This document shows, piece after piece, positions 22,274-31,224 of a DNA stretch of 49,884 nucleotides. The stretch is from an uncultured Oscillibacter sp. (GTDB lineage Bacteria > Bacillota > Clostridia > Oscillospirales > Oscillospiraceae), in NCBI GenBank assembly GCA_910585385.1, contig CAJUDV010000016.1, positions 1 through 49,884 of the forward strand, in the 5' to 3' direction. Numbering within the stretch: position 1 is the first letter of the stretch; every line of letters begins with the position of its first letter. A program made the position numbers and the translations under genes. The notes under the pieces are model-generated. The model did not search any database and was not told the origin of the DNA. It worked only from the letters and a program-made list of their open reading frames with translations.

Positions 22274-23221
22274 TCATCCGGAGATCTCCGACAGGTATTC
22301 CTCCAGGCAGATTCCCCGTTCCATGATCTCCGCCGCGGCCTCCGTGCCCACGTAGCGGTAGTGCCAGGGCTCGTAGTTCACGCCGGTGAGGGCGGCTGTG
22401 CCGGTGGGGTAGCGGAGGATGAAGCCGTATTGGGCGCAGTGATTCATCAGCCACTTTTGGACCGCCGTGTTCTCCTGGCCCTGGTCCAGCAGCTGGTAGG
22501 ACTTGTCCACAATGTCCACCGCCAGACCCGCCTGGTGCTCACTGGTGCCGGGGCGGGCCACCCACATGGCGGCCTGGACCTCGGCCTCCTCCCGGCCATA
22601 CCCCTCCGCCAGCAGGCGCTGGACCTTGCCGTTATACAGCTCCTCCTGCTTTTCCAAGGTCCGGAAGGAGGAGCAGATGGTGGGCTGAAGCCCCGCCGCC
22701 CGGGCGTCATCCATCATCTTTTGCAGGGCAGGGTAGGCCCGGCTGTCGATGGCGTGGCCGTTTACCAGCTGGGTCAGCCGGGGGATGGAGAAGTCCTCCG
22801 GCAGGGGATTCTCCCAGTTTACCAGAAGCAGGTTCCAGTCGTCCAAGGAGGCGGCGCCGGTATTCGGGGGCTCCTGGTCCAGGGGGGGCTGACCGCTTTC
22901 CACCTGATCGGATTCCGGCATTACACCGTCCTGCCGCCCGCCGCCCTCCGGGTCGAGGATGGAGACAGGGACGCCTGCCGCCTGGGCCGGGGGCTCCTGG
23001 GCTAGGGCGGTGTGGCCCAGCAGAAAGCCGCATCCAAACAGCACCAGTCCCAGCAGCAGGAGGGGCAGGAGGGAGCGGCGGCGCGGTCTGGCCCGCCGGG
23101 GGACGGAGGAAGCGTACGCACGGCCGCCGGGGACGGCGTTCCAGCACCGGGCCGGGGCCACGCGGTACTCCCGCTCCGGAAGGGGAGACTCTTTTACAAT
23201 ACAGAAACGGTGGTCAGACAT
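22274..23221 (-). CDS. VanY-type D-alanyl-D-alanine carboxypeptidase, membrane anchored
   Basis: The 315-residue protein has a cytoplasmic N-terminus of about 50 residues, a single transmembrane anchor (SLLPLLLLGLVLFGCGFLLG), a Pro/Gly-rich linker and a VanY domain with metal-site motifs SEHQAGLAVDIV and EPWHYRYVG. It should trim D-Ala from peptidoglycan stem peptides outside the membrane. ATG 23221 follows AAGGAG. It lies downstream of a two-component system and an extracytoplasmic protein, with three phased repeats in its promoter region. A wall-remodelling role is likelier than glycopeptide resistance, since no vanHA genes are present. Confidence 0.85.
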   Translation of the reverse strand: MSDHRFCIVKESPLPEREYRVAPARCWNAVPGGRAYASSVPRRARPRRRSLLPLLLLGLVLFGCGFLLGHTALAQEPPAQAAGVPVSILDPEGGGRQDGVMPESDQVESGQPPLDQEPPNTGAASLDDWNLLLVNWENPLPEDFSIPRLTQLVNGHAIDSRAYPALQKMMDDARAAGLQPTICSSFRTLEKQEELYNGKVQRLLAEGYGREEAEVQAAMWVARPGTSEHQAGLAVDIVDKSYQLLDQGQENTAVQKWLMNHCAQYGFILRYPTGTAALTGVNYEPWHYRYVGTEAAAEIMERGICLEEYLSEISG

Positions 23222-23267
23222 GGGAACATCTCCTTATCTTTGGAATTCTGCTTCCATGGTAGGGCCT

Positions 23268-23324
23268 GTCCCCGTCAAAACCGCCGCGTTTTCCCATCAA
23301 AATGGAACTGTTTTCCCATCAAAA
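23268..23324 (-). promoter_or_regulatory. Three direct repeats with 22-bp period (probable response-regulator operator)
   Basis: On the minus strand TTTTGATGGGAAAAC occurs from 23324 and again from 23302, and TTTTGACGGGGAC from 23280: exactly 22 bp apart each time. Two-turn spacing is typical of OmpR/PhoB-type regulators. They lie 47-103 bp upstream of the VanY start. Confidence 0.65.
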
Positions 23325-23335
23325 CAGCATCATGC

Positions 23336-24100
23336 TCATCCTGCGCCCGCGGCGGCGTCTGTGGCGATTCCTAGGGAGGCGTTCCGGTCCCCGGAGAGGT
23401 CCAGGGCTTCCCAGTCTATCCAGGGGCCGATGCGCAGGGTGGTGTGGTCAATGGTGACGTAATACAGCACCGGGGCTCCCTGGAGGCGGAAGGAGGCCCA
23501 GGGGGGGCTGTTCTCCACCGGCTGGTATTCCAGCCCCAGCCGGTCCAGAAGGGCCGCCCCAGCCTCCCCTGCGTCCGGAGGCTCCTTCAGAATCCACACC
23601 GAGTCCATCTCCAGCCTCGCCACAAGTCCGGTCTCTGCGTCCAGAACCAGGGAACGGTACTCCCCGGATTCCTTGTCATAGCCGCTCAGCTCCACAAAAC
23701 CGGCGCTGGACAGGTCCGTCTGGTCCCGCAGGTAGACTTTGCCGGCGAAGAGATCGGCGTTGTCCGGCTCTATCTCCTTCGGCAGAATCCCGGCCTCTGC
23801 CAGATGCGCCAGTTCTCCCCGGGCCAGCTCCACGCTCTCCGCCAGGGCGCTGCCCTCTAGGTTTTGGCCGATGATGGTGAGGCTGTCCGCAAGCTCTCTC
23901 TGCTGGGCCAGCAGCTGGAGCCGCCGGGGCAGCGCAGGAGACCTGGCGGGGAAATTGCTGTCCTCCGCCAGCGCCTCGGTGTGGACGGTCCCGGTGAGTC
24001 CCTGGTCCCGGAGGATGGACAGCTGCAGGGGCGCCAGCGCCAAAGCCACCACTGTCAAGCAAGTGAAGACGGGGGCCAGCCAGTTTTTCCAGTTTCTCAC
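23336..24100 (-). CDS. Membrane-anchored extracytoplasmic protein of the two-component operon, unknown
   Basis: The 254-residue protein starts at GTG 24100 after AAAGGGAGGG, overlapping the kinase stop by 4 bp. It has one N-terminal membrane segment (FTCLTVVALALAPLQL) and an extracellular part with FVELSGYDKESGEYRSLVLD and VLYYVTIDHTTLRIGPWIDW. The layout resembles YycH/YycI- or PepSY-like accessory proteins that modulate a sensor kinase, but I cannot assign a family. The gene order suggests it senses or transmits an envelope signal. Confidence 0.7.
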   Translation of the reverse strand: MRNWKNWLAPVFTCLTVVALALAPLQLSILRDQGLTGTVHTEALAEDSNFPARSPALPRRLQLLAQQRELADSLTIIGQNLEGSALAESVELARGELAHLAEAGILPKEIEPDNADLFAGKVYLRDQTDLSSAGFVELSGYDKESGEYRSLVLDAETGLVARLEMDSVWILKEPPDAGEAGAALLDRLGLEYQPVENSPPWASFRLQGAPVLYYVTIDHTTLRIGPWIDWEALDLSGDRNASLGIATDAAAGAG

Positions 24101-25503
24101 GTTTTCCCTCCCTTTAAGCGCACGGTGACCCGGGTGCCCTGGCCGGGGGTGCTCTCCAGCTCCAGCGTGCCGCCGTGGAGATCCACGATGCGCCGGCACA
24201 GGGCCAGCCCCAGTCCCGCGCCTCCCTGGGCTCTGGAGCGGGACTTATCCACCATGTAAAAGGCCTCTGTTACCCGCTCCAGTTCCTCCGCCGGAATGCC
24301 CTTGCCGCTGTCCGTTACCCGGATGACGGGGCGGCCCTCCTCCGAAAGCCCCTCCAGCAGGAGGTCCCCGCCGCCCTCCATGGCCTTGCGGGCGTTGTCC
24401 AGGAGGTTCAGGCATACGGTCTCCATCAGGTCCGGCTCCATCAGCGCCGGTACCGGCTGGGCCCGGACGGTGAGGCGGACGCCCGCCTGCTCCAGCGCCG
24501 GGGCCATGGCCCCAGCCACCCGGCCCAGGAATACGTCCAGGGGTACGGGCCGCAGGGGAAAATCCTGCCGGTCCAGCACCACCAGGTCCAGAAGCTTCCG
24601 GCTCAGGGCCTCCAGACGCCGGCCCTCGCTGAAGATGTACCCGGCGCTCTGGCGGACCTGTTCCTCCGTGGCGGGCCGGGAGCGGAGGAGATCGGCGTAG
24701 CCGATCATGGAGGTCAGGGGCGTCTTGATCTCGTGGGCAAAGCTGCCGATGAAATCCTCCTGCCGCCTGGCGGCGTCCCGCAGCTCCTGAACCTGCCGCT
24801 GGATACGGTGGGACATGACGTTGAAGTCCGCCGACAGCAGGGCGATCTCGTCGTCGCCCCGCACCGCCACCCGCTGGTCCAGTTCTCCCTCGGCCATGCG
24901 ACGGGTGGCGGCGGAGAGGCGGCCCAGCGGCCGCAGCAGCATGGCGGCCACCGCCAGGGACAGCGCCCCCACCGCACCGGTGAGGACCAGCACCAGCGTG
25001 AAAAAACTCCGGTACTGTTCCGACCGATCCTGAAAAAGGCCGCTTACCTCCCGGCAGTTCTCCAGGTAGAGGATGCCGTCCTCCAGGACCAGGGGACTGG
25101 CGGCGTGGAGGTAGACGCGTCCGTCCGACAGAGCGTCCATCACCCAGCCGCGCCGGCCCTGGGGCAGGGAGGCGGTGAGGGGCCCGGCCTCTACCGGCAG
25201 TTGTCCGCTGCCTCCCAGGGTTTCGCCCGTTTCACCGCTGAGGCGGAAGGCCACGGTTCCCCGGCTGGTGGAAATGCTGATGCCCTTGGCCGCGGCGGCC
25301 AGTTCCCGGCGGCTGTACAAGGGGTGGAAGGCCAGCTCCTGCGCCAGGGCGTAGCGCAGCAGGTCGTTCTCTTCGTACAGTGCCGACACCTCCCGCTCCA
25401 GCGAGGCGCGGAACTGGGTGTCGATCAGCACGTATCCGCCTACGTCACAGGCCAGGGTGGTGATGAGGACCATGCTGCAAAAGAGTTTCCAGAAGAGCTT
25501 CAT
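24097..25503 (-). CDS. Sensor histidine kinase
   Basis: The 468-residue kinase has two membrane segments (residues ~7-27 and ~168-190), an extracellular sensor domain between them, a HAMP domain (RPLGRLSAATRRMAEGELDQ), a HisKA box FAHEIKTPLTSMIGY and a HATPase domain with NLLDNARKAM, DSGKGIP and GGAGLGLAL. It should phosphorylate the response regulator encoded just upstream in the operon. ATG 25503 is 85 bp after the regulator's stop. Confidence 0.9.
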   Translation of the reverse strand: MKLFWKLFCSMVLITTLACDVGGYVLIDTQFRASLEREVSALYEENDLLRYALAQELAFHPLYSRRELAAAAKGISISTSRGTVAFRLSGETGETLGGSGQLPVEAGPLTASLPQGRRGWVMDALSDGRVYLHAASPLVLEDGILYLENCREVSGLFQDRSEQYRSFFTLVLVLTGAVGALSLAVAAMLLRPLGRLSAATRRMAEGELDQRVAVRGDDEIALLSADFNVMSHRIQRQVQELRDAARRQEDFIGSFAHEIKTPLTSMIGYADLLRSRPATEEQVRQSAGYIFSEGRRLEALSRKLLDLVVLDRQDFPLRPVPLDVFLGRVAGAMAPALEQAGVRLTVRAQPVPALMEPDLMETVCLNLLDNARKAMEGGGDLLLEGLSEEGRPVIRVTDSGKGIPAEELERVTEAFYMVDKSRSRAQGGAGLGLALCRRIVDLHGGTLELESTPGQGTRVTVRLKGGKT

Positions 25504-25588
25504 CTCGTTGTATCACTTTCTCAATATCGGAATGAGGAATTCAAAAGCGGAGGATTTCCCGGGAGACCGGATACCAAAGTTTTTTGGG

Positions 25589-26245
25589 TCAAGATTCCAG
25601 CCGGTAGCCCACCTTGTAGACCGCCACCAGCCGGTTCTCCAGGCCAAGCTTCTTTCTCATCCTCTGGATGTGGAGGTCCACTGTGCGGCTGTCCCCCAAA
25701 AACTCCTCCCCCCACACCCGCTCGTAGATCCGGTCCCGGTACAGGGCGATGTTTTTGTTCTGCGTGAAGAGGAGCAGCAGGTCATACTCCTTGGCGGTGA
25801 GGGGGACGGGCTGTCCGCCCCGCCGCACAACATGGCTGGCGGTGTCAATTTCGATGTCCGGCGGCAGGGAGAGGACCCGCCCCGTCTTTCCGCACCGGCG
25901 CAGCACCGTCTCCACCCGGGCCAGCAGCTCCATCAGCTCAAAGGGCTTGACGATGTAGTCCTCCGCTCCCAGCCGCAGGCCCTTCACCCGGTCCTCCAGC
26001 TGCCCCCTGGCGGTGAGGAAGATCACCGGCACCTCCAGCTGCTTGCAGTACTCCAGCACCTCGTAGCCGTCGGCCCGGGGGAGCATGATGTCCAGCAGAG
26101 CCAGATCGAAGGGCTGGGACTCCAGCTTGTCCGCGGCGGCGGTTCCGTCCGCCGCCCAGACGCAGCGGTACCCCGCGCCCTCCAGGGCGGTCTTAATGAG
26201 ATTGGCGATGGGGGGCTCGTCCTCGGCGATCAGGATTTTATTCAC
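25589..26245 (-). CDS. OmpR/PhoB-family response regulator
   Basis: The 218-residue protein has a receiver domain (acidic pair ED at 8-9, phospho-acceptor Asp52 in LLDIMLP, Thr and Lys in FLTARG and DYIVKPF) and a winged-helix domain (LTAKEYDLLLLFTQNKNIAL ... RTVDLHIQRMRKKLG). GTG 26245 is preferred over GTG 26254 because GAGGTG then stands 6 nt upstream. The 22-bp-period repeats before vanY are a plausible target. Confidence 0.9.
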   Translation of the reverse strand: MNKILIAEDEPPIANLIKTALEGAGYRCVWAADGTAAADKLESQPFDLALLDIMLPRADGYEVLEYCKQLEVPVIFLTARGQLEDRVKGLRLGAEDYIVKPFELMELLARVETVLRRCGKTGRVLSLPPDIEIDTASHVVRRGGQPVPLTAKEYDLLLLFTQNKNIALYRDRIYERVWGEEFLGDSRTVDLHIQRMRKKLGLENRLVAVYKVGYRLES

Positions 26246-26436
26246 AGCGTCCACCTCGTTTGATTGGCGTTTTCTCCAGTTTGCCGCGTTGTTCCATCAT
26301 TTTTGTATCATACTCCATTTGCGCCGGGGACGCAACCGCCGGCGGCCCCTGGAGCCTGTTTAAAAACAGACGCTGGAATCCGGGAGGAACCTGTGGTATC
26401 ATGACAACAGACCTGAAACGAGGAGGCGGATGAACC

Positions 26437-26847
26437 ATGAAGACGGTTTTACCCCGCAGTATGCTGGCGGTGGTTCCGTTGATGCTGCTTGTTAACTGCG
26501 GATTCTTTCCAATCGTCAATTTCAATCCGGACAACCCCGTGGACCTGGGGATTGTCGTGAAAGTGATTGTCTTTATCCTTGCGCTTGAGGCGCACAGGAA
26601 TTTTGGCAGGCTGGAGGCCCGCGTCTTCCCGGAGCGGTCCCTGCTGTTCATCGGGGTCTTCAACGCCGCGGTGATTTGCGGCGGGCTGCTGGGGCGGTAC
26701 CTGCTGGAGTTTGGCGAGGTGTCCAACACATACAATTTTACCCCGGCCAACGCGGCGTTTCACACGCTTCTCCTGGCGTCCGCCGCCACCGCCGCCTGGA
26801 AACTGAAGGCGGTCTCCAGCCAGTCCGGCGGCTCTCCGGAGCGATAG
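26437..26847 (+). CDS. Small membrane protein with three hydrophobic segments, unknown
   Basis: The 136-residue protein has hydrophobic segments at about 9-26, 38-50, 70-88 and weakly 108-121 (LFIGVFNAAVICGGLLGRYL is clearest). AGGAGG precedes the ATG at a long spacing. I recognise no family. A MITE-like element begins 6 bp after its stop. Confidence 0.7.
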   Translation: MKTVLPRSMLAVVPLMLLVNCGFFPIVNFNPDNPVDLGIVVKVIVFILALEAHRNFGRLEARVFPERSLLFIGVFNAAVICGGLLGRYLLEFGEVSNTYNFTPANAAFHTLLLASAATAAWKLKAVSSQSGGSPER

Positions 26848-26853
26848 AGGGGT

Positions 26854-27015
26854 AGGCCTTGTTTGAAAAATGTCAAAACGCCGTCTTGGAGCATCTTTTT
26901 CCACCAGGACTGCGTTGATTTGACTTGAAATCCGTCAGGATTCCCGCGTCAAATCACCTTGCCTGGCAAAAAAATCCGCCCCATCCGGCATTCCGCCAAT
27001 TTTCAAACAAGGCCT
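26854..27015. repeat. MITE-like intergenic element, copy B
   Basis: This is the best preserved copy, with a perfect 16-bp terminal inverted repeat AGGCCTTGTTTGAAAA / TTTTCAAACAAGGCCT. The interior matches copy A over most of its length. It sits between the small membrane protein gene and the brnQ promoter. Confidence 0.85.
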
Positions 27016-27066
27016 AAAGATGTCCGCGCCGATTCGCCGGATTGGAGTTTTTTGTGCATTTTCTCA

Positions 27067-27102
27067 TGTACAAATTGCAAAAGGTGTGGTATGATGTCAT
27101 AC
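27067..27102 (+). promoter_or_regulatory. brnQ promoter with overlapping palindrome
   Basis: TGTACA (27067-27072), 17 bp and TATGAT (27090-27095). The perfect palindrome GTATGATGTCATAC (27089-27102) covers the -10 box, as an operator would. The half-site GTATGA recurs at 27115-27120. Confidence 0.5.
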
Positions 27103-27136
27103 AGAATAAAAAATGTATGACGCAGGAGGACCAAGT

Positions 27137-28480
27137 GTGAACCAGAAACTGACTATCCGCCAGCTGACGCTGATCGGCTCCATGCTCTTTGGCCTGTTCT
27201 TTGGAGCGGGCAATCTCATCTTTCCTATGATTCTCGGCGCGAAGGCCGGGACCGATCTTCCGGCGGCGCTGACCGGACTGCTGGTCACCGCCGTAGGCAT
27301 TCCGCTGCTGGGCATCGTCTCCATGGGCATCTCCCGCGGCGAGGGGCTGATCCATCTCTCCGGGCGGGTCTCCAAGCGGTTTTGCTATCTCTTTACCTGC
27401 GCCCTCTATCTGACCATTGGGCCGCTGTTCGCCATTCCCCGGTGCGCTGCCACCAGTTTTACCATCGGAGTGCGGCCTCTGGTGGGGGAGAACCCCGCCC
27501 TGCCGCAGGTGATTTTCACTGTGCTGTTTTTTGCGGCGGTGCTGTTCTTCGCCCTGCGGCCCTCTAAGATCCTGGACTCTGTGGGGAAGTTTTTAAACCC
27601 CGCCTTTCTGGCGTTTCTGGGTGTGATGCTGGCCGCGGCTTTGATCAAGCCGGCGAATCCCCTCTCAGCGGTTCCGGTCAGCGGGGGATATGAGGGCGGC
27701 GCCTTTTTTGCCGGCTTTCTCCAGGGCTACGACACGCTGGACGCCCTGGCCAGTCTGGCCTTTGGCATCATTGTGATCCGCACCATCCGCCAGCTGGGGG
27801 TGACGGAGCCCGGCGCCGTGGCGGGCAGCACCGTCAAGGCCGGCGTGGTCAGCATGGCGCTGATGGCGCTGATCTACGCCGCCACCGCCCTGGTGGGGGC
27901 CCAGAGCTACACGCTGTACGCGGACCAGCTGGCAAATCCCGGCTTTAACGGCGGCGACGCCTTCGCCATCATCTCCCACCACTATTTCGGCCGGGGAGGC
28001 AGCCTGATTTTGGCCGCCACCGTGACCCTGTGCTGTATGAAGACCGCCATCGGCCTTGTGACGGCCTGCGGCGAGACGTTTTTGGAACTCTTTCCCGGAA
28101 AGCTGGACTACCCAAAGTGGGCGGTGGTGTTCACCGGAGCGTCGCTGCTGATTTCCAACATCGGCCTGTCCCAGATCATCGCCCTCTCCGCACCGGTGCT
28201 GTACTTCCTGTGCCCGCTGGCCATTGTGCTGATTCTGCTGGGACTCTTTGGGAACTGGTTTGGCCATGCTCGGGTGGTATACGGCTGCACCATGGGCGTG
28301 TCCGTGGCGGCGGCGGTGCTGGAGCTGGCCCGGGTGGTGGGCGGTCCCCTCCAGCCCCTGGCGGACTGGACGGCCGGCTGGCTGCCCCTGTACGGGTACG
28401 GTCTGGGCTGGGTGATCCCGGCGGCTCTGGGGTTTGCGGCGGGGCTGCTGCTGAACGCCAGAGGGAAAGGGCGCGCGTAA
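27137..28480 (+). CDS. brnQ: Branched-chain amino acid:cation symporter BrnQ (LIVCS family)
   Basis: The 447-residue protein has about twelve membrane segments and family motifs in the first helix region (IGSMLFGLFFGAGNLIFPM) and later (FLQGYDTLDALASLAFGI). It should import Leu/Ile/Val with Na+ or H+. GTG 27137 after GCAGGAGG is preferred over ATG 27113, which lacks a Shine-Dalgarno. It stands alone, with its own promoter and terminator. Confidence 0.9.
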   Translation: MNQKLTIRQLTLIGSMLFGLFFGAGNLIFPMILGAKAGTDLPAALTGLLVTAVGIPLLGIVSMGISRGEGLIHLSGRVSKRFCYLFTCALYLTIGPLFAIPRCAATSFTIGVRPLVGENPALPQVIFTVLFFAAVLFFALRPSKILDSVGKFLNPAFLAFLGVMLAAALIKPANPLSAVPVSGGYEGGAFFAGFLQGYDTLDALASLAFGIIVIRTIRQLGVTEPGAVAGSTVKAGVVSMALMALIYAATALVGAQSYTLYADQLANPGFNGGDAFAIISHHYFGRGGSLILAATVTLCCMKTAIGLVTACGETFLELFPGKLDYPKWAVVFTGASLLISNIGLSQIIALSAPVLYFLCPLAIVLILLGLFGNWFGHARVVYGCTMGVSVAAAVLELARVVGGPLQPLADWTAGWLPLYGYGLGWVIPAALGFAAGLLLNARGKGRA

Positions 28481-28518
28481 ACGGTAAAGGAGCGGCGAAG
28501 CCGCGTCTCAGGAAAATA

Positions 28519-28565
28519 AAGCGCCTGCCGGCGGTCTCAAGAACCACCGGCAGGCGTTTGTTTGT
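28519..28565. terminator. Bidirectional terminator between brnQ and the thioesterase gene
   Basis: CGCCTGCCGG and CCGGCAGGCG pair around a 15-nt loop; TTTGTTTG follows on the plus strand and TTTATTTT on the minus strand. It serves two convergent genes. Confidence 0.85.
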
Positions 28566-28576
28566 TGACTGGGCGC

Positions 28577-29014
28577 TTACAGCGGCATCCAGCTGCCGCT
28601 GGCGATGGCCAGCAGCTTTCCCGTGTCCGCGTCAACGAGCTCGCCCCGCTGGCGGATGAGGCTGCGCCCGGCCTTGACAATGTAGACCGTCAGCTCCACG
28701 TTCATGCCGTACTCCACGCCCCGGATAAAGGAGACGGTCATGTCCGTGGTGGTGGCCTCGTTGGGGCCGGCGGTGAAGTTGGCCACCACGCCGAAAGCGC
28801 TGTCAAACATCCCGAGGATGGCGCCGCCATGGATGCCTCCCTTCTCGTTGATCTGCCACTTTTGGGTCTCAAAGGCGTAGGTGACGCTCTGCGCCTCGTA
28901 GTCGCACCGCACCAGGCGGACGCGCATTTTCTCGTCAAAGCCGCCGTCCCCCAGGTTCAGGTAGTGGGCGGATTTCTCCTCCACCAGCTTGATCCAGGCC
29001 TCCTTTTTGTCCAT
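28577..29014 (-). CDS. Hotdog-fold thioesterase (PaaI/YbgC-type)
   Basis: The 145-residue protein shows the PaaI-type motif GGIHGGAILGMFDSAFGVV and the following strands (TTDMTVSFIRGVEYGMNVEL, VDADTGKLLAIASGSWM). Such enzymes hydrolyse acyl- or aryl-CoA thioesters; the substrate is unknown. GAAGGAGAC precedes the ATG at 29014. It is a single gene, converging with brnQ. Confidence 0.8.
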   Translation of the reverse strand: MDKKEAWIKLVEEKSAHYLNLGDGGFDEKMRVRLVRCDYEAQSVTYAFETQKWQINEKGGIHGGAILGMFDSAFGVVANFTAGPNEATTTDMTVSFIRGVEYGMNVELTVYIVKAGRSLIRQRGELVDADTGKLLAIASGSWMPL

Positions 29015-29127
29015 GGGATCTGTCTCCTTCCATCGTATATTAAAATTTGCGGGATTGCCATTTTATTGCAATAGTTTTCCACGACCGCAATAGTGAACAA
29101 CGCTGGGGAGAATATCAGGAAATGTGC

Positions 29128-31083
29128 TTACCGGCTCTTCCTGGAGCGTCCGCGCCGGATGACAGCGCGGATTGCAAAAACTACTGCGATAGTGAAGAGG
29201 AGAGCCGCCGCCAGGGCCAGCAGGGTGATCCAGTTGGGGGCTCTCAGCAGCTCCGCGGGACTCCAGCTGCGGCTCACCGTCTTGCGGCCGTCCGGGGCGG
29301 AATATTTGCCGGGGACTGCGCCCAGGGCCTGGAGATACATGGCAAGGGCGTACCACTCTTTGATCTCACTGCCGTTTTCGTCCCGGAGAATGCAGTCGTT
29401 GAAATCCGTCACCGGAGTTCCGTCCGCCATCTTGGGCTCCAGGGAGAGCAGCCCCATGGACTTGCCCTTCACCGTCCCCAGCATCTGGGCGGAGTACATG
29501 CCGGTGACCACCCGGTAGAGCCGGCTGTCGTCAATCTCGCTGAATACGGTATCCACCTGGGTGACCGTATAGCCGTATTCCCCCTGGCCGCCGCCGGAGC
29601 CGATGGAGAGAGCCGGTTCGGTGCGGAGGGTCTCCTCATAGAGCAGGGCGTCCGTCACCCGGTTGAAGAACATCCGGTGGGTGTTGAAGCCGTACTGAAT
29701 TCCGGCGCAGTACAGCTGGGCCGCCGGCATAATGGGGGTGACGGAGGCGTCCACCTCCAGAGCGTCCCGCAGCTCCGCTCCGGTGAGGTATACCGCCACC
29801 AGGGGAAAGCCGGAGGCGCCGTCGCCGCCGACGCCCATGGAGAGCACATCGAAGGCCTGGGAGACGGTGATGTCCCCGGCGGCCAAGGGGGCCCGGAGGA
29901 CGCCGTCCGCCGTCACCGCCACGGTGGTCTGATATTCCCGGCCCGCCGCCTGATCAGCCGCGCTGGCGGCGTATAAAAAGGCGTCGGCAACCAGTTCCCC
30001 CAAGGCATTGCCCTCCTGGACGCCGGAGCGGGGGGTGCTGAGGTCAAAATCCGAGTTGGCCAGCACCTGGTCGTAGGTGAGGCCGTACCGCTTTAAATAC
30101 GTCTCGCCCACCTGGGCCTTCCAGCCCTCCACCAGCGCGGCGGTATCCGGATCGTCGGGGAGCGTCCCGTCAATGGGGATCAGGCGGTAGTCCGTCAGGC
30201 GGAGAGAACCGTCTCTTTTTTCCAGTGTGATGGAGCCCAGGTTTTGGCAGTAGGGTCCGGCGGAGACGATATAGGTGCCGTTCACCACAATGGGCTCCGC
30301 CAGGGTGGTGTGGGTGTGGCCGGAGAGGATGACGTCGATGCCCTCCACAGCCTTGGCGAGTTCGTAGTCCTCCCCTTTGCCTGCCTCTGTGCCGGAGTGG
30401 GAGAGACAGAGGATGAACTCCGCCCCCTGGGCCTCCAGGGATTCCACGCACCGCTTTGCCGCCTGGGCCATGTCCTCCAGAACAAAGCCGGAGGTGGGGG
30501 CGCAGTCGTGGGAGTCCACTCCCATGAGGCCGAAGATGCCGTAGGTGACGCCGCCCCGCTCCAGAAGCATGGTCTCCTGTGCGCCGTAACGGTCCATGGC
30601 CGCCAGGATGGCGTCCCGGTCCGGGTTCTCCGGGGCGGGGACGTAGTTGGCCTCCACCAGAGCGGGGAGCCTATCCCCGCTGTCCGCCGCGGCGTTCAGC
30701 ATCCGGGCCAGCCCGGCTCCGGTGTGGTCAAACTCGTGGTTGCCCAGGGTAACGGCGTCGTAGCCCAGGGCCCCCATGGTCCGCAGCTCCGCGGCCTGAG
30801 TGGTGTAGAGCGTTTGGATCAACGAGCCGATGGAGAAGTCGCCGCCGTCCACCAGCAGCGCGTCCGGGTGTTGGGCCCGCTCCCGGCCGATGGCGGTTTT
30901 CAGCCGGGCATAGCCGCCGGACTCCCCGCCGTCCTCCGTACTCTGGGGCAGGAAGTGGGAGTGGAGGTCGTGGGTAAAGAGAATGGTGGTCTCAAAGCCC
31001 GCGGAGAGAGACCGCGCCTCCGGTCCGGGGACGCAGAGAACGATCAGCAGCAGGGCCAGGAGGAGGGAAGAGCGCTTTTTCAT
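29128..31083 (-). CDS. Membrane-anchored 5'-nucleotidase / cyclic-nucleotide phosphodiesterase (UshA family)
   Basis: The 651-residue protein has a signal peptide (KKRSSLLLALLLIVLCVPGP), a metallophosphatase domain with THDLHSH, VDGGDF, TLGNHEFDHTGAG and ILSGHTHTT, a 5'-nucleotidase C-terminal domain (residues ~370-560) and a C-terminal transmembrane anchor followed by RRGRSRKSR. It should release nucleosides and phosphate outside the cell. AGGAGG precedes the ATG at 31083. Confidence 0.9.
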   Translation of the reverse strand: MKKRSSLLLALLLIVLCVPGPEARSLSAGFETTILFTHDLHSHFLPQSTEDGGESGGYARLKTAIGRERAQHPDALLVDGGDFSIGSLIQTLYTTQAAELRTMGALGYDAVTLGNHEFDHTGAGLARMLNAAADSGDRLPALVEANYVPAPENPDRDAILAAMDRYGAQETMLLERGGVTYGIFGLMGVDSHDCAPTSGFVLEDMAQAAKRCVESLEAQGAEFILCLSHSGTEAGKGEDYELAKAVEGIDVILSGHTHTTLAEPIVVNGTYIVSAGPYCQNLGSITLEKRDGSLRLTDYRLIPIDGTLPDDPDTAALVEGWKAQVGETYLKRYGLTYDQVLANSDFDLSTPRSGVQEGNALGELVADAFLYAASAADQAAGREYQTTVAVTADGVLRAPLAAGDITVSQAFDVLSMGVGGDGASGFPLVAVYLTGAELRDALEVDASVTPIMPAAQLYCAGIQYGFNTHRMFFNRVTDALLYEETLRTEPALSIGSGGGQGEYGYTVTQVDTVFSEIDDSRLYRVVTGMYSAQMLGTVKGKSMGLLSLEPKMADGTPVTDFNDCILRDENGSEIKEWYALAMYLQALGAVPGKYSAPDGRKTVSRSWSPAELLRAPNWITLLALAAALLFTIAVVFAIRAVIRRGRSRKSR

Positions 31084-31134
31084 GGGGCCTCCTTGTATAT
31101 GCCGTTGTCCGGCGTTAGTTGAAAGTTTATCCCT

Positions 31135-31163
31135 ATTATAGTGCGTTTTGGGTGATTTTACAA
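31135..31163 (-). promoter_or_regulatory. Promoter of the 5'-nucleotidase gene
   Basis: On the minus strand TTGTAA (31163-31158), 17 bp, TATAAT (31140-31135). Confidence 0.7.
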
Positions 31164-31224
31164 GCCCTCCCCTCCGCCGGACCGGCCCTCTCCCGCGGTT
31201 TGTGGAGCGGATTAAAAATGACGC

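Noticed and set aside
22274..26245. Glycopeptide resistance (van) cluster
   Set aside because: A VanY-like peptidase and a two-component system are present, but no vanH, vanA/B ligase or linked vanX; general wall remodelling is simpler.
26352..26372. CTGTTTAAAAACAG palindrome resembling the MITE ends
   Set aside because: Only one end-like motif, no interior blocks or second end; too short to call a fourth copy.
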